Source: Xenoacremonium recifei (lineage: Eukaryota; Ascomycota; Sordariomycetes; Hypocreales; Nectriaceae). From it: DNA of 64,000 bases. The stretch is from positions 558,001 through 622,000 of the forward strand of contig WOFQ01000015.1 of the NCBI GenBank assembly GCA_012184525.1, read 5' to 3'. The notes beneath the pieces are model-generated. The model did not search any database. It was given only the letters and a program-made list of their open reading frames with translations, and had not been told where the DNA came from. A program made the position numbers and the translations under genes. Positions 46,457-58,203 of this stretch are shown in pieces; the stretch's first letter is position 1, and every line of letters begins with the position of its first letter.

Positions 46457-48027
46457 ATGTACGTGTCTGATGGGCTGTCTGTCCTGCGATGCGGGCATTG
46501 CAACAAGCCATTCGATAAGCGTAAGTTGAGATCCCCTGACGCAAAATTTAGACTAACGCGTCCTGCCCAGAATCAACCCTGAGGAGACATGGTTACTATT
46601 GCCGGTCTCGAAGAACTGGTAGCGTCAATCGGCCCCGGTCCTGCATTCCATGTGCTAGAGGGAAAGCTGCTTGTGATAAGAAAAAGCCAGGATGTTCGAG
46701 ATGCTCGAATAGAGCCATCGAATGTCGTTATCCAGCACCAGAGGGAGAGACTCGGGCAAACGATATTCCCCATGAAATTGCAACCCCGTCGTCACTCTCT
46801 GGTCCAGACTCGGCCGCGCTTGTTCTACCAGCCGCGGACGTTGCAAATTCCGAGCTTTTGGGATGGGGCGAGCTCGACCTTAGTTTTGCTGACTTTTTGG
46901 ATGGTGCGCAAACAAGCTACATGTCGCCGTCCTTTTTACAAGAACAGGGCGGCCCTGCCTCACCGGCGTTCTCCATACCACCAGTACCGACGTTCGCAGT
47001 GCGCTCTCTTATCCATCGACCGAAGAAGCAGCCTGGAGCACAGAGAATCGCCACTCTCATCCTCCACACACTCAAGTCCTACCCTATGATGATGCTGCGC
47101 CATGATACTCTTCCGCCCTTCATACATCCAACTTTGGTGGAACGGGATGACATGGAGCCTCTCACCAACTGCATGAGCCTGGTACAGATGATCAAGAATG
47201 GAGTGCGCGGGAGCCGGAAGTTCTTTTGGAAGAATGTCAAGCTGGAATGTGAACGCTTGTCTGAAGAGGTGAGTCGCGCGCGCTTGATGATTCTGTAAGA
47301 TGATTGACTTTCACAGCACCTCAATCTGGGCAGATGGGAACTGCTTGCGGCCATGCAAGCTCTGTCTATATACGTTCTCATACGGTTGGAGGAAGGTGAG
47401 ACGGACGACAATAATATCGACTCTGTTTTAGTGAAGGGGGTGACGGTAGGACGGCCACTTGCGTTGAAGCTGCTCAATGCTAACCGTTTTTAGTTGATCG
47501 CCCAGAGACTCACAAACAGTGACATTACCTGCCACACTCAATGCGCTCTCTGTAATAATGGCCTTGAACTAACCTGGAAAGAATGGATATTTAGGGAATC
47601 AAGGCGACGGTATGTGTTTTAACCTCCCAAGAATCACTTTTACTGACCTGTCTATAGGCTTGCCGTAGTTTACCGCGTAGTAAACATGCTGATCTTCTTC
47701 GAACCTGCGGCCTTGTGTGATTTGCCCACGGACCTCATTATCGCGCCTCTGCCGGCGAGGAAGCAGCTATGGGAAGCAGGTGACGAGTTCGTGTGGAAGA
47801 CAGAGAGCATAAAGGACCCTGGCCCCGACGTCGCATTCGGGTTGGCTGCAGATGGCGAGATTGTGAAACTGGACGAGACACGCTTATCTTGCAGCGACAC
47901 GTGGCTGGCCTACGAGTCTTTAGATACCAAGTCCATGCCGAGGAGCGTGGCACGATGGGAGGAATGGTGCTCAGGGATGGATAGCTTTGGTGGGCTCGTG
48001 ATGCTTGCTGCTTCACTGATACTATAA
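46457..48027 (+). CDS. Transcription factor with a C2HC finger and a Zn2Cys6 cluster
   Basis: 458 residues. Exons 46457-46520, 46571-47268, 47317-47445, 47494-47609, 47658-48027. The first exon is only 64 bp and encodes half of a finger. After splicing, residues 12-32 give C-x2-C-x12-H-x3-C (CGHCNKPFDKQSTLRRHGYYC), a C2H2-type finger whose last histidine is cysteine. A complete Zn2Cys6 cluster follows at once, with cysteines at 46, 49, 56, 63, 66 and 73 (CIPCARGKAAC ... CSRC). This tandem arrangement is known in ascomycete regulators, some of them in metabolite clusters. The C-terminal half is a helical, otherwise unnamed domain. A CGG-N5-CCG site in its own promoter would allow autoregulation or cross-control (inference). 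Confidence 0.87.
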
Positions 48028-48167
48028 CGCCCCAAGGGAGGTGTGATTTTGCGATTCTTGCGTCAAAATCTATAAACAGAGTGAAGTATTCCCGTACGCC
48101 TTGGTCCCTGAAGTTACCACCCAACAATACAACCCATTGTTGCCTTTGCCAGTACTTGAATCACCGA

Positions 48168-48863
48168 TTATCTCTCGGCATTGATCACTGGTTCGAATCC
48201 TGGATCAGCTTTGGCTCTTGCCCGCTTGTAGCTATCTCTCTCGGTCACTCTTTTGAGATATTTTAAGATCGAATCATAGCCTCCCAAGCTGTAGGGTACA
48301 AAAAGCCTCATTGTCGTCAACGTGAACACGTTCATAATGTCCGCTGCCGTGAACTCGTCTCCAGCAAGCCATTGACTCTTACTGGTTCTCTCCTCCAAGA
48401 TGCGAAGTGATGCTTCAAAGCTCCGCTTCGAGAACATGGCACTCAAATCTCCCGGTGCAAAATTGCCCCGCGATACCAGTCCTTTGCGCAGAACACAGGG
48501 CTGGAAGTACCCATTGCCAAAATGCAAGTAGTAGAGATAGTCGGCGTAGTTTGGAGACGTTGGCGAGATGGACAACTTGCCGTTGCCGTACTTGGTCAGG
48601 ATGTATTCCACTATGGCCCCCGACTCGCCTAGTGTCACATCGCCATCCTGTATAACTGGCGCTGCTTGCGTTGGATGGCTGACAAAAATTAGTTGAGTCA
48701 ATAGAGCTGTGCTTAAGACTCACAGGGCTTGCAACTCTGGAGGACTCATCATGGTCCCCGGTTGCCGCTGGTAAATCTTGAGCTCATATGGAATGCCCAA
48801 CTCCTCACACAGCCAGACAATACGCTCAGACTGCGATTTCTGGAGATGATGAACGATAAGCAT
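48168..48863 (-). CDS. Glutathione S-transferase
   Basis: 216-residue cytosolic GST. Exons (descending): 48863-48724 and 48678-48168. The N-terminal thioredoxin-fold half has MLIVHHLQKSQSERIVWLCEELGIPY, the cis-proline AAPVIQDG across the intron, and the glutathione-binding ESGAIVEYIL. The helical C-terminal half includes WLAGDEFTAADIMNVF, the N-capping-box region. It is typical in length and looks like the fungal Gtt1-type or URE2-related groups. It could conjugate electrophiles made by the nearby P450s, or serve in thiol transfer within a biosynthetic route. Its 3' end faces that of the dual-finger regulator, 140 bp away. Confidence 0.92.
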
Positions 48864-49253
48864 TTTGGAAGTCTTGACTCTTGGAGTTGTTATGCCGACG
48901 CATTAAGTCAGCCTCCAAAAGATGTTTTATAGTCTCGCACGGGGCTTGGCTAGTTAATTCCTAACACCGACGCTATCACAGTGACGAATCATGATTTCCT
49001 AATCCGGAAAAGCCACTTTGGATGTTTGGCCTCGATAATAAAGAGCTTCAACAATAGTCCTTCGCTCTGAGAACCTGATCCCGTATTCATCTCCACAGTA
49101 ACTCCAGTTCTCAATATCCAACCGACAATGATGACAGATCAATTGACTGGGGATAGATGAAGTGATGGAATCATGGATTGTGGCTCGGTGGCATGACTCC
49201 CCGCATTCGAGCGATTTTTTGAGGGAGGCTTGCAGCGTCTTTTGGACCTCTCA
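48864..49253. other. GST promoter / regulator 3' flank
   Basis: 390 bp. No CGG-N5-CCG site and no clear TATA box. Nothing else supported. Confidence 0.45.
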
Positions 49254-51314
49254 TCAAGCCATTGTCGTCTCCCACCGATTCTGAATCATGATATCCATCC
49301 AGTAAACATCATCCCAACTTTCATCCACGCTAGAGGGAGCGACAGCTGCATGTTGGTCCATCGTTTCCCACGTGGTTTGGACGATATCCAGGCAGACGTG
49401 GATCGGCCGAGGCGGCAGAGTGTGCAGAAAGGAGTTCAGCCTGCTTTTAATGAAATGTCGCATCCGCGAAACCTCGATCGACTGAAAGTTGAGCCCGCTC
49501 ATATCTGCGGGGATTACTGCGGTCTCAGAGGCATTCTCTGCTGATGAGCCAGTCCGAAGCTCGCTGGAGAGAGCAACGAGAATAAAGGGCTGAAAGTCCC
49601 TGGTCCCAGATTCGAGAGGGATCAACTTCATCATCTCAAGCGTTTTAACAGCATATGAAGTGAGCCACTGATTGCGCACGTGCGCTGGCAGCTCAAGGCT
49701 CGACATACCCGATTCCCGATGAAGACGACGCGTGAGAAGATCTGGAAATACATGGTAGAGCTGAAGCAGGCCAGTGGCTCGATATACCTCGGCAAGCGTC
49801 AAGAGATGCCAAACAGGAGTGTTACCATCCTCCGGATCAACGACGGCGCTTTCCTGAGGATGTGACAGATTGACGAGATGTTTCTCGAGTTCACTCGCCG
49901 CAGCCATATCTCGTTCAAGCTGTCGAATGTGCGATGTAGACGTGAAGCGCCGAGCGAATGCGATTTTTCGCTGTCGGCGGATGAGCCTCCCAACCTTCTG
50001 GACTGTGTGTTGCGTATCGCGAGCGAAGCCAGTCCACGGATGCGGCACAACTTGCGGAAGTGGTGGATCGAGAAGATCGTCTGCAGCTTCAAGTGCGTCG
50101 TCTTCGGCGACGTAAGAGAGCAGCATCTCCCAGTAAGTCATCGACTCGGAAAAGAAGCGATAGTTATTCATCCCTTCTTCGTAGAACGCAGAGGGCGGTA
50201 AGGAGGCTAAACTCTTACGGACTCGGTTGAAGAACTGCAGACCAAGGTCTCGAGGGTCGTGCCAGCTTGCTGAACCACCCAACATGAGCATCGCTAGAAG
50301 CGAGTCCAGGTCGGACGCAGCGCTCTTGTCTAGCATTTCCATAGCCTCTTTTCGTAGTTGCCGGCCAAGAGTGCTGAATTGTGGGAAGTCTTCTACCAGG
50401 CTAGCAGCAGCCATGCTTTGCAATGTTCGATAGAGCAGTGGCGAAGAGGTCCATCGGCGGGACACCGTCGTTCGGAATGGATTCATTCGACTGTCGTAGC
50501 AAGAAAACAACTGGGCTGTCTCCTTGAAGTAGAATTCTACCAAGACTGAAGCTGGGTCGTTGAGAGATTTGTTGGGCATGGTGGTGAGAGTAACTTCTGT
50601 CCAGTTCATGCTTGGGTCTGACTCTGAGTCCCAAGAGACGGACCGTGGCCGATTAAAAGCAACAGCCTTTTGTTGAGAGGTTTCATCTTGGGGGGGGATA
50701 GGTGTTATCGGAAGCACACCGTGGTTGTCTTGGCTATCTCGATGCTCCAGCTCAAAGAGACCATTTGCAGCATCAAGTCCAGGCATTTGAATCTCGAAGT
50801 CACCCAAGGTAGAGCCATCTCCAAATATTGGATCTGAAGGCCCTGAGAGTTCGGGAAACATGTGATCCAAGAGCGAATCCCAAGCCTCATTCGTGAAGTG
50901 ATGATCTTCGTCTTGGATGGGAAGCTCGACTGGATCAGCTGTCTGCGTCGTCGTACTGCTTTCGGGTGCAGTATCTACAGCGGCTGACTCTTTCGTCACG
51001 GGTTCCTTGGGTTCTTTCGGAATCTTTTGCTTCTTTGGTGGAGCAGCACGAAAGACTTCGTATTTGGTAGACCATCTGAGCCGTTGCCCGTAACCAGGAC
51101 ATTTGGCGCCTGCTCTCACACACCGTCCACACTCAGGCTGTTGCTCATCGCATCTCACCTGGAAGGAGAGTTAGTTGAAAGCATGTCGCAAGATTCACTG
51201 TCGACTCACGCGCTGGCCCTTGCATCTCGAGCACCCATTTCGGGAGTAGCCATTGTAGCTGCGCGTGCGGCCACTGGACTTGGGCTTGCTTGGCTTGGGC
51301 GTGTTCTCATCCAT
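49254..51314 (-). CDS. Zn2Cys6 transcription factor
   Basis: 669 residues from exons 51314-51210 and 51158-49254. The start is MDENTPKPSKPK, and the zinc-cluster cysteines are at 28, 31, 38, 45, 48 and 55. The intron splits the cluster between the second and third cysteine (CSRCKGQR|VRC). The motif YNGYSRNGCSRCKGQRVRC ... CVRAGAKCPGYG is characteristic of the large fungal group that includes ARCA- and UGA3-like regulators. A lysine-rich stretch (PPKKQKIPKEPKEP) follows as nuclear signal. The rest is the Fungal_trans_2-type helical domain. It is divergent from the carboxylesterase (430 bp), a pairing that suggests local control. Confidence 0.9.
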
Positions 51315-51744
51315 GTCTGAAGAAGTGGAGAATCGTGAGAAGTATCAGAATATGGCATGAACTTCGAGCGAGAGGGAGAGTGAAGTAATGAGCTGTGGAT
51401 AGCATAGGAGTTATCTGCGGGGAAGACTGGTTGGTTAGTTTGCTTGACGCGCTATTGGCCAGCATGCCGATAACGCTAGATTCTCCGGACTATCCAGCTT
51501 CCCCCGCAATCAGTTCTATCATTCCCTTTTCTTATCGACCGACACCCAATGGTTTCCCAATTAGGCAAAAAACATCGACGGGTATCTGAGCTCGAATAGA
51601 GACATGTAGATATGACCAGGGCCGTAAAGAGACACAGAAAGGCGTCCGTTCTAAAGCTCAAACTATTCCTAATCACATGTAACTTAGTTTTGCACCCCTA
51701 ATTGTGCAAAGCCGTCGAACAGTCCAAATTGCAAACTAAACGCC
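51315..51744. promoter_or_regulatory. Divergent promoter, Zn2Cys6 regulator / carboxylesterase
   Basis: 430 bp. A near match to the inverted repeat (CGGACTATCC, at about 51487) lacks the final G. No clear TATA box. Confidence 0.4.
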
Positions 51745-53559
51745 ATGGCACCTAAGAAGTGGGAGACCGTGGAGCTCAGTGTACCTGACCTCGGAGTTGT
51801 CCAAGGTCTCTGTTTTGACGACGCAACATGTCAATACGCGGGTATTCCGTATGCCACCGTACCTGGGCGCTTTCGCCGTCCACAGCCCATCACCGATTCG
51901 TGGCCCGATAAGAAATGGGATGGCACAAAGATTGGGTACGGGCAATTGAGAATAGTGTGCCACTGTGCCGCGCAGTACTGACCTCGTCTAGTCCGTTTTG
52001 TTGTCAACCGCCTCGTGACTTCTATCCGATCCCGAACCCTCCAAGACCATGGGTTACAGATCCACCCACCACGAGCTCAACCGACTGCCTCAGCCTCAAT
52101 ATCTCCGTTCCCACGAAGCCCTCTATTTCCGCGGGCGAAGCGAAGTATCCCGTCATGATCTTTATGCATGGCGGTGCTTTCGTGTACGCCGCCGGCGGTG
52201 CGCCGATTTACGATGGACGGGCGCTGGCCGATATTTCGAGCAAGCTAGATACTCCGACAATCATCATTTCAATTAACTTCCGTCTCGGAGTATTTGGGTT
52301 CCTGGCCAGCAAGGAGATCCGTGAGTATAACCTTGAGTTTGGAGAGGACGGTGTCGGCAACTACGGATTGTGGGATCAGGTTGAGGCTTTGCGCTGGGTG
52401 CAGAAGCACATCAGTGCCTTCGGAGGAGATCCCGCCAGGGTAACCCTTTTTGGCCAGAGTGCCGGCGGAGGTAAGTAACCACCACCTCAATTTGTGGCGT
52501 CGCTGACAGTCTGAAGTGTCTGCTAACGTCCACTTGCTTCGTGGCGAACCACTCTTTTCCTCCACGATTATTCAGTCTGGTCTTCTTCCGCTGTGTGGAG
52601 TGATGACGGTGGAGCAGTACCAAGTGGTTTATGACAAGATACTGTCCGTCCTCGACATTCCAAAGGATCTCTCCCCACGAGAGCGCCTTCAGAAACTGAT
52701 CGAAGTTGATGAAAATCGGTTGACTGCCGCTATGATACCTGTGTGTGTCATTCCGGTCATTACGTTTAGTCCTTGCGACGACAATGTCCTAATTGGTCAG
52801 CCAATGCCGAAATACAGCGAATACGTCAATTTTAAACCACCGTCATGGTGTTCTCGCATCATGATTGGGGATGTTAAGAATGAATGTGTCATTTGGAATA
52901 AGAGCTTCCGCCCAATGGACGCTGGAACCTTTGTCGGACGAATCAAGTCCTTCCTCGGTTCTGAAACCAAGGCAGACAGGCTTATCTCACTTTACACTAT
53001 TGACTCTTCAGCTGACCGAGATCAAAATTTCTGGAAAATGGAGAAGTTCACTACTGACGGGCTATACACAGCGGTAAACTGGTCTCTGATTCGTTCGTAC
53101 CAGAAGGTCTATGCCTATCACTTTGATGTTCCTTCTCCTTTCGAGAACGAGTGGAGCGGCCTCGCCCATCACTCTCTGGACAATGTTTATGTTTGGGGCC
53201 TCCTTGCGGACAAGTTGCCACCTTGTCAGCAGAAGGTATCCTTTGAGATGTCCAGCATGTGGCTACGTTTTGCTCAAGGAGATGATCCATGGGAGCGATT
53301 TGACAAGGGTGGCAAAATAATGATATTTGAACACGACAGGTGCATAATGAAGACTATAGAAGAAGATAAGGATCGAGGGTATGCTGTCTGGGAACAGGTA
53401 GAGCAGGAAGGGCTGCTAGATGATTTCCATATGCTTTCCGACGAGTTATGCATGCAGAGAGAAGCCATGACGAATCCGGATCTAAAGCCGGAGGCCATGG
53501 TTGTAGGTGGCATGGATGAGTACGGGATCAAGCCCAAGCCGAAGGCTACATGGGAGTGA
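51745..53559 (+). CDS. Type-B carboxylesterase/lipase
   Basis: 570-residue alpha/beta hydrolase. Exons 51745-51935, 51992-52470, 52517-53559. It has no signal peptide, so it is intracellular, unlike most secreted lipases of this family. Visible family marks: YAGIPYATVPGRFRRPQP at the N-terminus; DCLSLNISVP with the disulfide-region cysteine; the oxyanion hole in FMHGGAF; and the nucleophile elbow FGQSAGG near residue 220, directly before the second intron. The catalytic histidine is probably in LAHHSLDNVYVW. It hydrolyses an ester or carbamate. Intracellular type-B esterases in clusters often deacetylate intermediates or detoxify, which is inference here. Confidence 0.9.
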
Positions 53560-53811
53560 GAATTAGTGCAATCCAGTCTTATGTTACATAAAGCAATTAT
53601 TCTGGCAAATCTTTTCATGAATCTAAAAGCAATTCGTGGTAATTTCATCGCTCTCATATTCACAATTGGTAGATGTATCTTCAAGGTTCTTTTTTAGTAT
53701 GGAAAAAAGCACGTCTAATCATCAACAATCTCATGCCTAATGTTGTTCGTTCCCTCGGAAAACAAAACCCGTACATTTCAGTTGCATAATCTAGTTTAAA
53801 TTTAACGTGAG

Positions 53812-55501
53812 CTACACGCGTTGGAACTTCACGTCCAGTTTGGCTCCCTTAGGTCCAGCAGTAAATCCTTCAGCCAGCTCCATATCTGGCGCATGTGCGA
53901 TGGAGGTCTTGTAATTGGTATAGATAGCAGCAATACCATGTTTCATAGCTAGAATTAATCAATTAACATTCGGCAAATGGCTGCAACGGTATAAGACGGT
54001 GACTTACAGTGGATTGCGATGTTACTTCCGATGCACATGCCCCCACCACTTCCCCAGGCCCAGAAATGCCTCTTCATCTCTGCGAGCTTCTCTGGGGTTG
54101 CATCCATCCAGCGCTCTGGAAGCCAGCTGTCAGGATCAGGGAATACCTCAGGAATACGATGCATGGTGAAGCCAGCCGATTGAACACGAACACCCGGAGG
54201 AATGTTAGGGTAACCAGCAAGGGTGCACGAAGGTGATGGAGTGACGCGCGGCTGGCCTCCAGGCACTGCTACCCAGAGACGCAGAGTCTCCTGAAGGATG
54301 GCATCAAGTAAGGGTAACCGGTCTACCGACTTCGGGTCGGGCAGTGTCACGGCAGAAATGTCTGTGCCAGCCCCGAACTGTAGTGGGGGAGACAGCGTCA
54401 TGAGTTCTTGTCGCAAGCGTTCTTGCAACTCTGATCTCTTTGACATCTCATAGAGGAGATAAGTCAAAGTGTCCCCGCTAGTCTCATGAGCTGCTGCATT
54501 GTGATCATACATGTCACTTGCAATCTCGAGCCGGCGGGGGTAAGGCTGCCCGTTGAGGACGGCCTCTTTGCCATCGGCTTTCTGAAAAGCGGCTCTTTCT
54601 TGTGCATAAACAGCAGGGTAATTTTCTGCCGGAATGTCATCATTGTGCGATAGCAACTCCTCAGCTTTGTCACAAATGTTCATCTGCCAGTCTTCCAGAT
54701 CGAGAGTGGCCTGGTCAACCCAGCGGGGCACAAGACGAATGCCAATCTTATGCATAAACTCGGTGAACTTGGGAAGCTCTGTGGTCCAGAACAGATAGGG
54801 TCTCCGGACAAAGAACAGATTCAGATACCACTTCCTCTCAGCATCATTCTGGAGAAAGTTACTGCCAAGAGCCAATCCGAACTGATACGCCATAAAGGAG
54901 TCCATTGCATATGCTGACAAAATTTCGAGAACCTCCAGTGGCTCTCCTGACTGAGCCTTCGACTCCAGGATTGGCAGAAGGCGATCATAGATTACGGCCT
55001 TTGTCGTGGCATGCGTTGTTGGGCTGGCTAGGACTGATGATTTGGAGTATACGTGAGACAGCATGCGTTTGCGGGTCGAGTGAGGCTCGCCGGACATGGC
55101 AAACATGGGATCGACCCTGGAGCGACAATCAGACACATAGCTGCTGGAATTTAAACGAAGAGTACACACCCATAATTAACGAATCGGTTGTGGTAGAAGT
55201 CAGTCTTGTGAAACCCTCCATTGTAGATGGTCTTCAAGCCGCCCTCATAGCAATTGACACTGAGCTGATTCGGAGCAGTTCTGATGATAGGACCAAGCTT
55301 TTTATGAAGCTCGTGAATGGTTTGGTTCTCAATGTTCTTGTACCTAATCCAATAAACCCAGAGAGGCGAGATGTGTGCGGTTGGATGGGCAGCCGGAATC
55401 TTGGACAGAGGAGAAAGGAACAAAGGTTCAACCAGTAGCTTGTAGACGCAGAGGCAAAACGCCCCAACCGCGGCCAGAACGGGAATATTGAGAAATGACA
55501 T
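53812..55501 (-). CDS. Cytochrome P450 monooxygenase B
   Basis: 525 residues. Exons (descending): 55501-55170, 55116-54008, 53948-53812. It has an N-terminal anchor (FLNIPVLAAVGAFCLCVY) and the conserved entry PLSKIPAAHPTAH rather than the usual PPGP, typical of one fungal P450 group. The I-helix reads AAAHETSGDTL, the ExxR is ETLR in ILQETLRLWVAVPG, the PERF region is LPERWMD, and the heme loop is WGSGGGMCIGS with the ligand cysteine. The last exon (KHGIAAIYTNYKTSI) completes the L-helix side. It is convergent with the carboxylesterase and divergent from the permease. Substrate unknown; it is not a close copy of P450 A. Confidence 0.92.
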
Positions 55502-55848
55502 TCTGATTGCTGATTGATGATCACCCTTGTTGGTCCGTCAAGCAATATGCTTCGATATCATAAACTACATCTATAAGTACACGGAAATTGTACCCGTCGC
55601 AGAATGCCTAAACGGGGCTAAAACATCGACTCGTGTGTGGCGATTGCAATCGTGGTTTTTTGCCGCTTCGGGAATAGTATTCCTTATCGTCGCCTTTGAA
55701 GCCCCGGACCACGACTCAGGGACCGGGATTCTTATCGACATCAATGCGATGCCTCCTGAGATGCCATTGTTACTTATGCCGGGGTATCTGTCATCTGGCA
55801 CTCTGTGCAGAGGCTACCTCATGCACGTCTCTTCACCTCTCACCCAAA
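55502..55848. promoter_or_regulatory. Divergent promoter, P450 B / APC permease
   Basis: 347 bp shared by two starts. No CGG-N5-CCG site. C/G-rich stretch near 55700 (gccccggaccacg). Confidence 0.45.
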
Positions 55849-57592
55849 ATGGAGAACCCCCAAGATGCTGTCGAAAAGAAGATTGACCCTAGCGCCATGG
55901 ACTCTGACGCAGAGCGACTGGCTGAGATGGGCTACGTCCAGGACATGAGACGAAAGTTCTCTGTCTGGTCTGTACTTGGCGTCGGGTTCTCTCTTACCAA
56001 CTCGTGGTGGGCCGTGTCCGCGGCCTTGATCACCGGGATCAACTCGGGAGGATCATGCCTTCTCGTGTACGGCACCATCATCGTAGCTATTATTTCTATC
56101 GGCGTCGCTGTTTCTTTGTCGGAGCTGGTTAGCAGTATGCCTAACGCAGCAGGGCAAATCTTTTGGGCATCTCAGCTGGCACCAAAGAAGTATGCACGCA
56201 TCGCCTCTTATGTCACCGGATGGCTCGCATGGTCCGGCTCCATTTTCGCGTCGGGAAGCGTCTCCCTATCCGTATCTGCTGCGGCAGTTGGCTGCTATCA
56301 GCTCGCACATCCAGACTTGTAAGTCAAATAACAAGGCCGAGATCTAAGCTAATGTACTTGCAGCGTGATCAAGTCATGGCACATCTTTGTTGGTTACCAG
56401 GTAACCAACGCTTTCGCCTTCATCTTCAACTGCTTCGGGAAGATCCTGCCTGGTGTCGCTACCGTCTCCCTATACACCACACTGGTGTCTTTCATCGTCA
56501 TCCTCATTACCGTTCCAGCTCGGGCTCCCACACACCAAGATGCTAAATTCGTTTTTGCTACTTTCATCAACAACACTGGCTGGGCTCAAAACGGAATCGC
56601 CTTCATCGTTGGATTCATCAACGTCAACTGGGGGTTTTCGTGTCTCGACACTGCCGTACACATGGCCGAGGAGATTCACCAGCCTGAACGCATGATTCCT
56701 ATTGCTATCATGGGAACTATCACCATCGGCTTCATTACGTCGTTCAGTTTCATCATCTCCATGATGTTCAGCCTCAACGACTTTGATGCGGTTTCCGGTA
56801 CTGCCACTGGCGTGCCGATCCTTGAGCTGTTTTACCAGGCACTAGGAAACAAGGGCGGCGCCATCTTTCTTGAGACACTTGTCATCGCCACTGGAATCGG
56901 ATGCCAGATCGCTTGCCACACATGGCAATCAAGGCTCGCTTGGAGCTTTGCTAGGGACGGAGGACTTCCATTCCATCACATACTGGCGAAGATCCACCAT
57001 CGTCTAGACGTGCCCTTGTATGCACATGCCGTCAGCTGTGTCATCGTGGCGATTCTGGGTTGCCTTTACCTGGCATCGTATGCTGCATTCAACAGGTTCG
57101 TATGCTTCTGTGACTCGATTCAAGATCCCAAAGCTGACTTTGTCCAGCGTCATTTCCGGGTGCATTGTCCTCCCATATCTCTCATATTCCATACCTGTGC
57201 TCTGTCTATTGATAAGGGGCCGTGACACCATCAAGCCCGGACCGTTTTGGCTGGGCTCTTTCGGGTTTGTCTCAAACATCGTACTCCTCGGATGGGTATT
57301 GTTTACCTTTGTATTGTAAGTGATTCCGTCCGCCATATGCTGCGACTCGCTGACAGTCATTGAAGTTATTCTTTCCCCTCGTATATGCCGGTACTTCCCA
57401 ACGGTAGGTTTTTTTGACTATGGCAATTAGCTCCGTTGAAAGTTATATTCATGCTAATTCTCTGTAGATATGAACTACGTCTCTGCTGTTTATGGCATCA
57501 TCTTCATAATTGGCCTGGTGGATTGGTTTCTAAGGGGGAAGAAGGTATTTGGGAGGCAACTGGGAGTGACCGGTGATGGAACATCAGAATAG
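55849..57592 (+). CDS. APC-family amino-acid/GABA permease
   Basis: 510-residue membrane transporter. Exons 55849-56318, 56364-57095, 57148-57315, 57366-57403, 57468-57592. The cytosolic N-terminus contains LAEMGYVQDMRRKFSVWSVL, the typical opening of fungal GABA/choline-type (Uga4/Hnm1) permeases, then GVGFSLTNSWW in helix 1. Other marks are SMPNAAGQIFWASQLAPKKY and SRLAWSFARDGGLPF. The 38-bp fourth exon encodes FYSFPSYMPVLPND across its borders, needed for the last helices (NYVSAVYGIIFIIGLVDWF). It may import a nitrogen compound or a cluster-related precursor. Substrate unproven. Confidence 0.9.
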
Positions 57593-58203
57593 ACTGATTC
57601 CAAGTGGGGTCTGCGAACTTGAATACTTCCTGTAATTATTAGTAGTAGACCGGTACAAAAGTGCGTTGTGAATGTTTCCTTCTTTCTCAGGATGATCGAG
57701 ATCGCGGAGGCAAGCGTGGGGTATTCAACTGCTCATTCCGACATAAAAAGCTCAAAGGCTGCAAAGAGGCACAAGTCAATGAAAGTATTATAACAAGAAG
57801 GCAGTTCAAATGGGAAAGAAAAAGTAATAAATACAAAGAAAAGAGTATCGATAGAGGAAACATTAACATAGTACAAGAGAACGACAATGTAAGAGAATTG
57901 AAAATCGGATACAAAGCCCATCCGTATGAGGTACGCGAGAATTCTTTAAGGAGAATTCTGAAAACAAGAAAAGCAATGCACTTCGAACCCAAACCCATGA
58001 CAGATGTAATCCTGACAGTCGTCTCCGTAATTCCTTCAAGTGATTGTGTAATCTCCTTCATCGTCGTCACAAGACATACCCATGTAATCACATGAACAAC
58101 AAGGATACTCATCGCAGCGATCAGATTCGGCATCCTTCCGTGCGTCTTCGTAGACATTCCAGTTTAGCTCAGCCAGGTCGTAGGTACACATAGGAATGGA
58201 GAC
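57593..58203. other. Convergent spacer
   Basis: 611 bp, A-rich on the plus strand. An open frame at 57661-58095 (+) is lysine-rich low-complexity translation of A-rich DNA and is not credible as a gene. Confidence 0.5.

Noticed and set aside
48186..48206. ggttcgaatcc, a perfect tRNA B-box, near 48190
   Set aside because: It lies inside the GST coding exon, there is no A-box at the right distance, and no cloverleaf can be formed.
57661..58095. Lysine-rich plus-strand frame in the convergent spacer
   Set aside because: A-rich DNA translated as Lys/Glu/Asn. No domain or start context.
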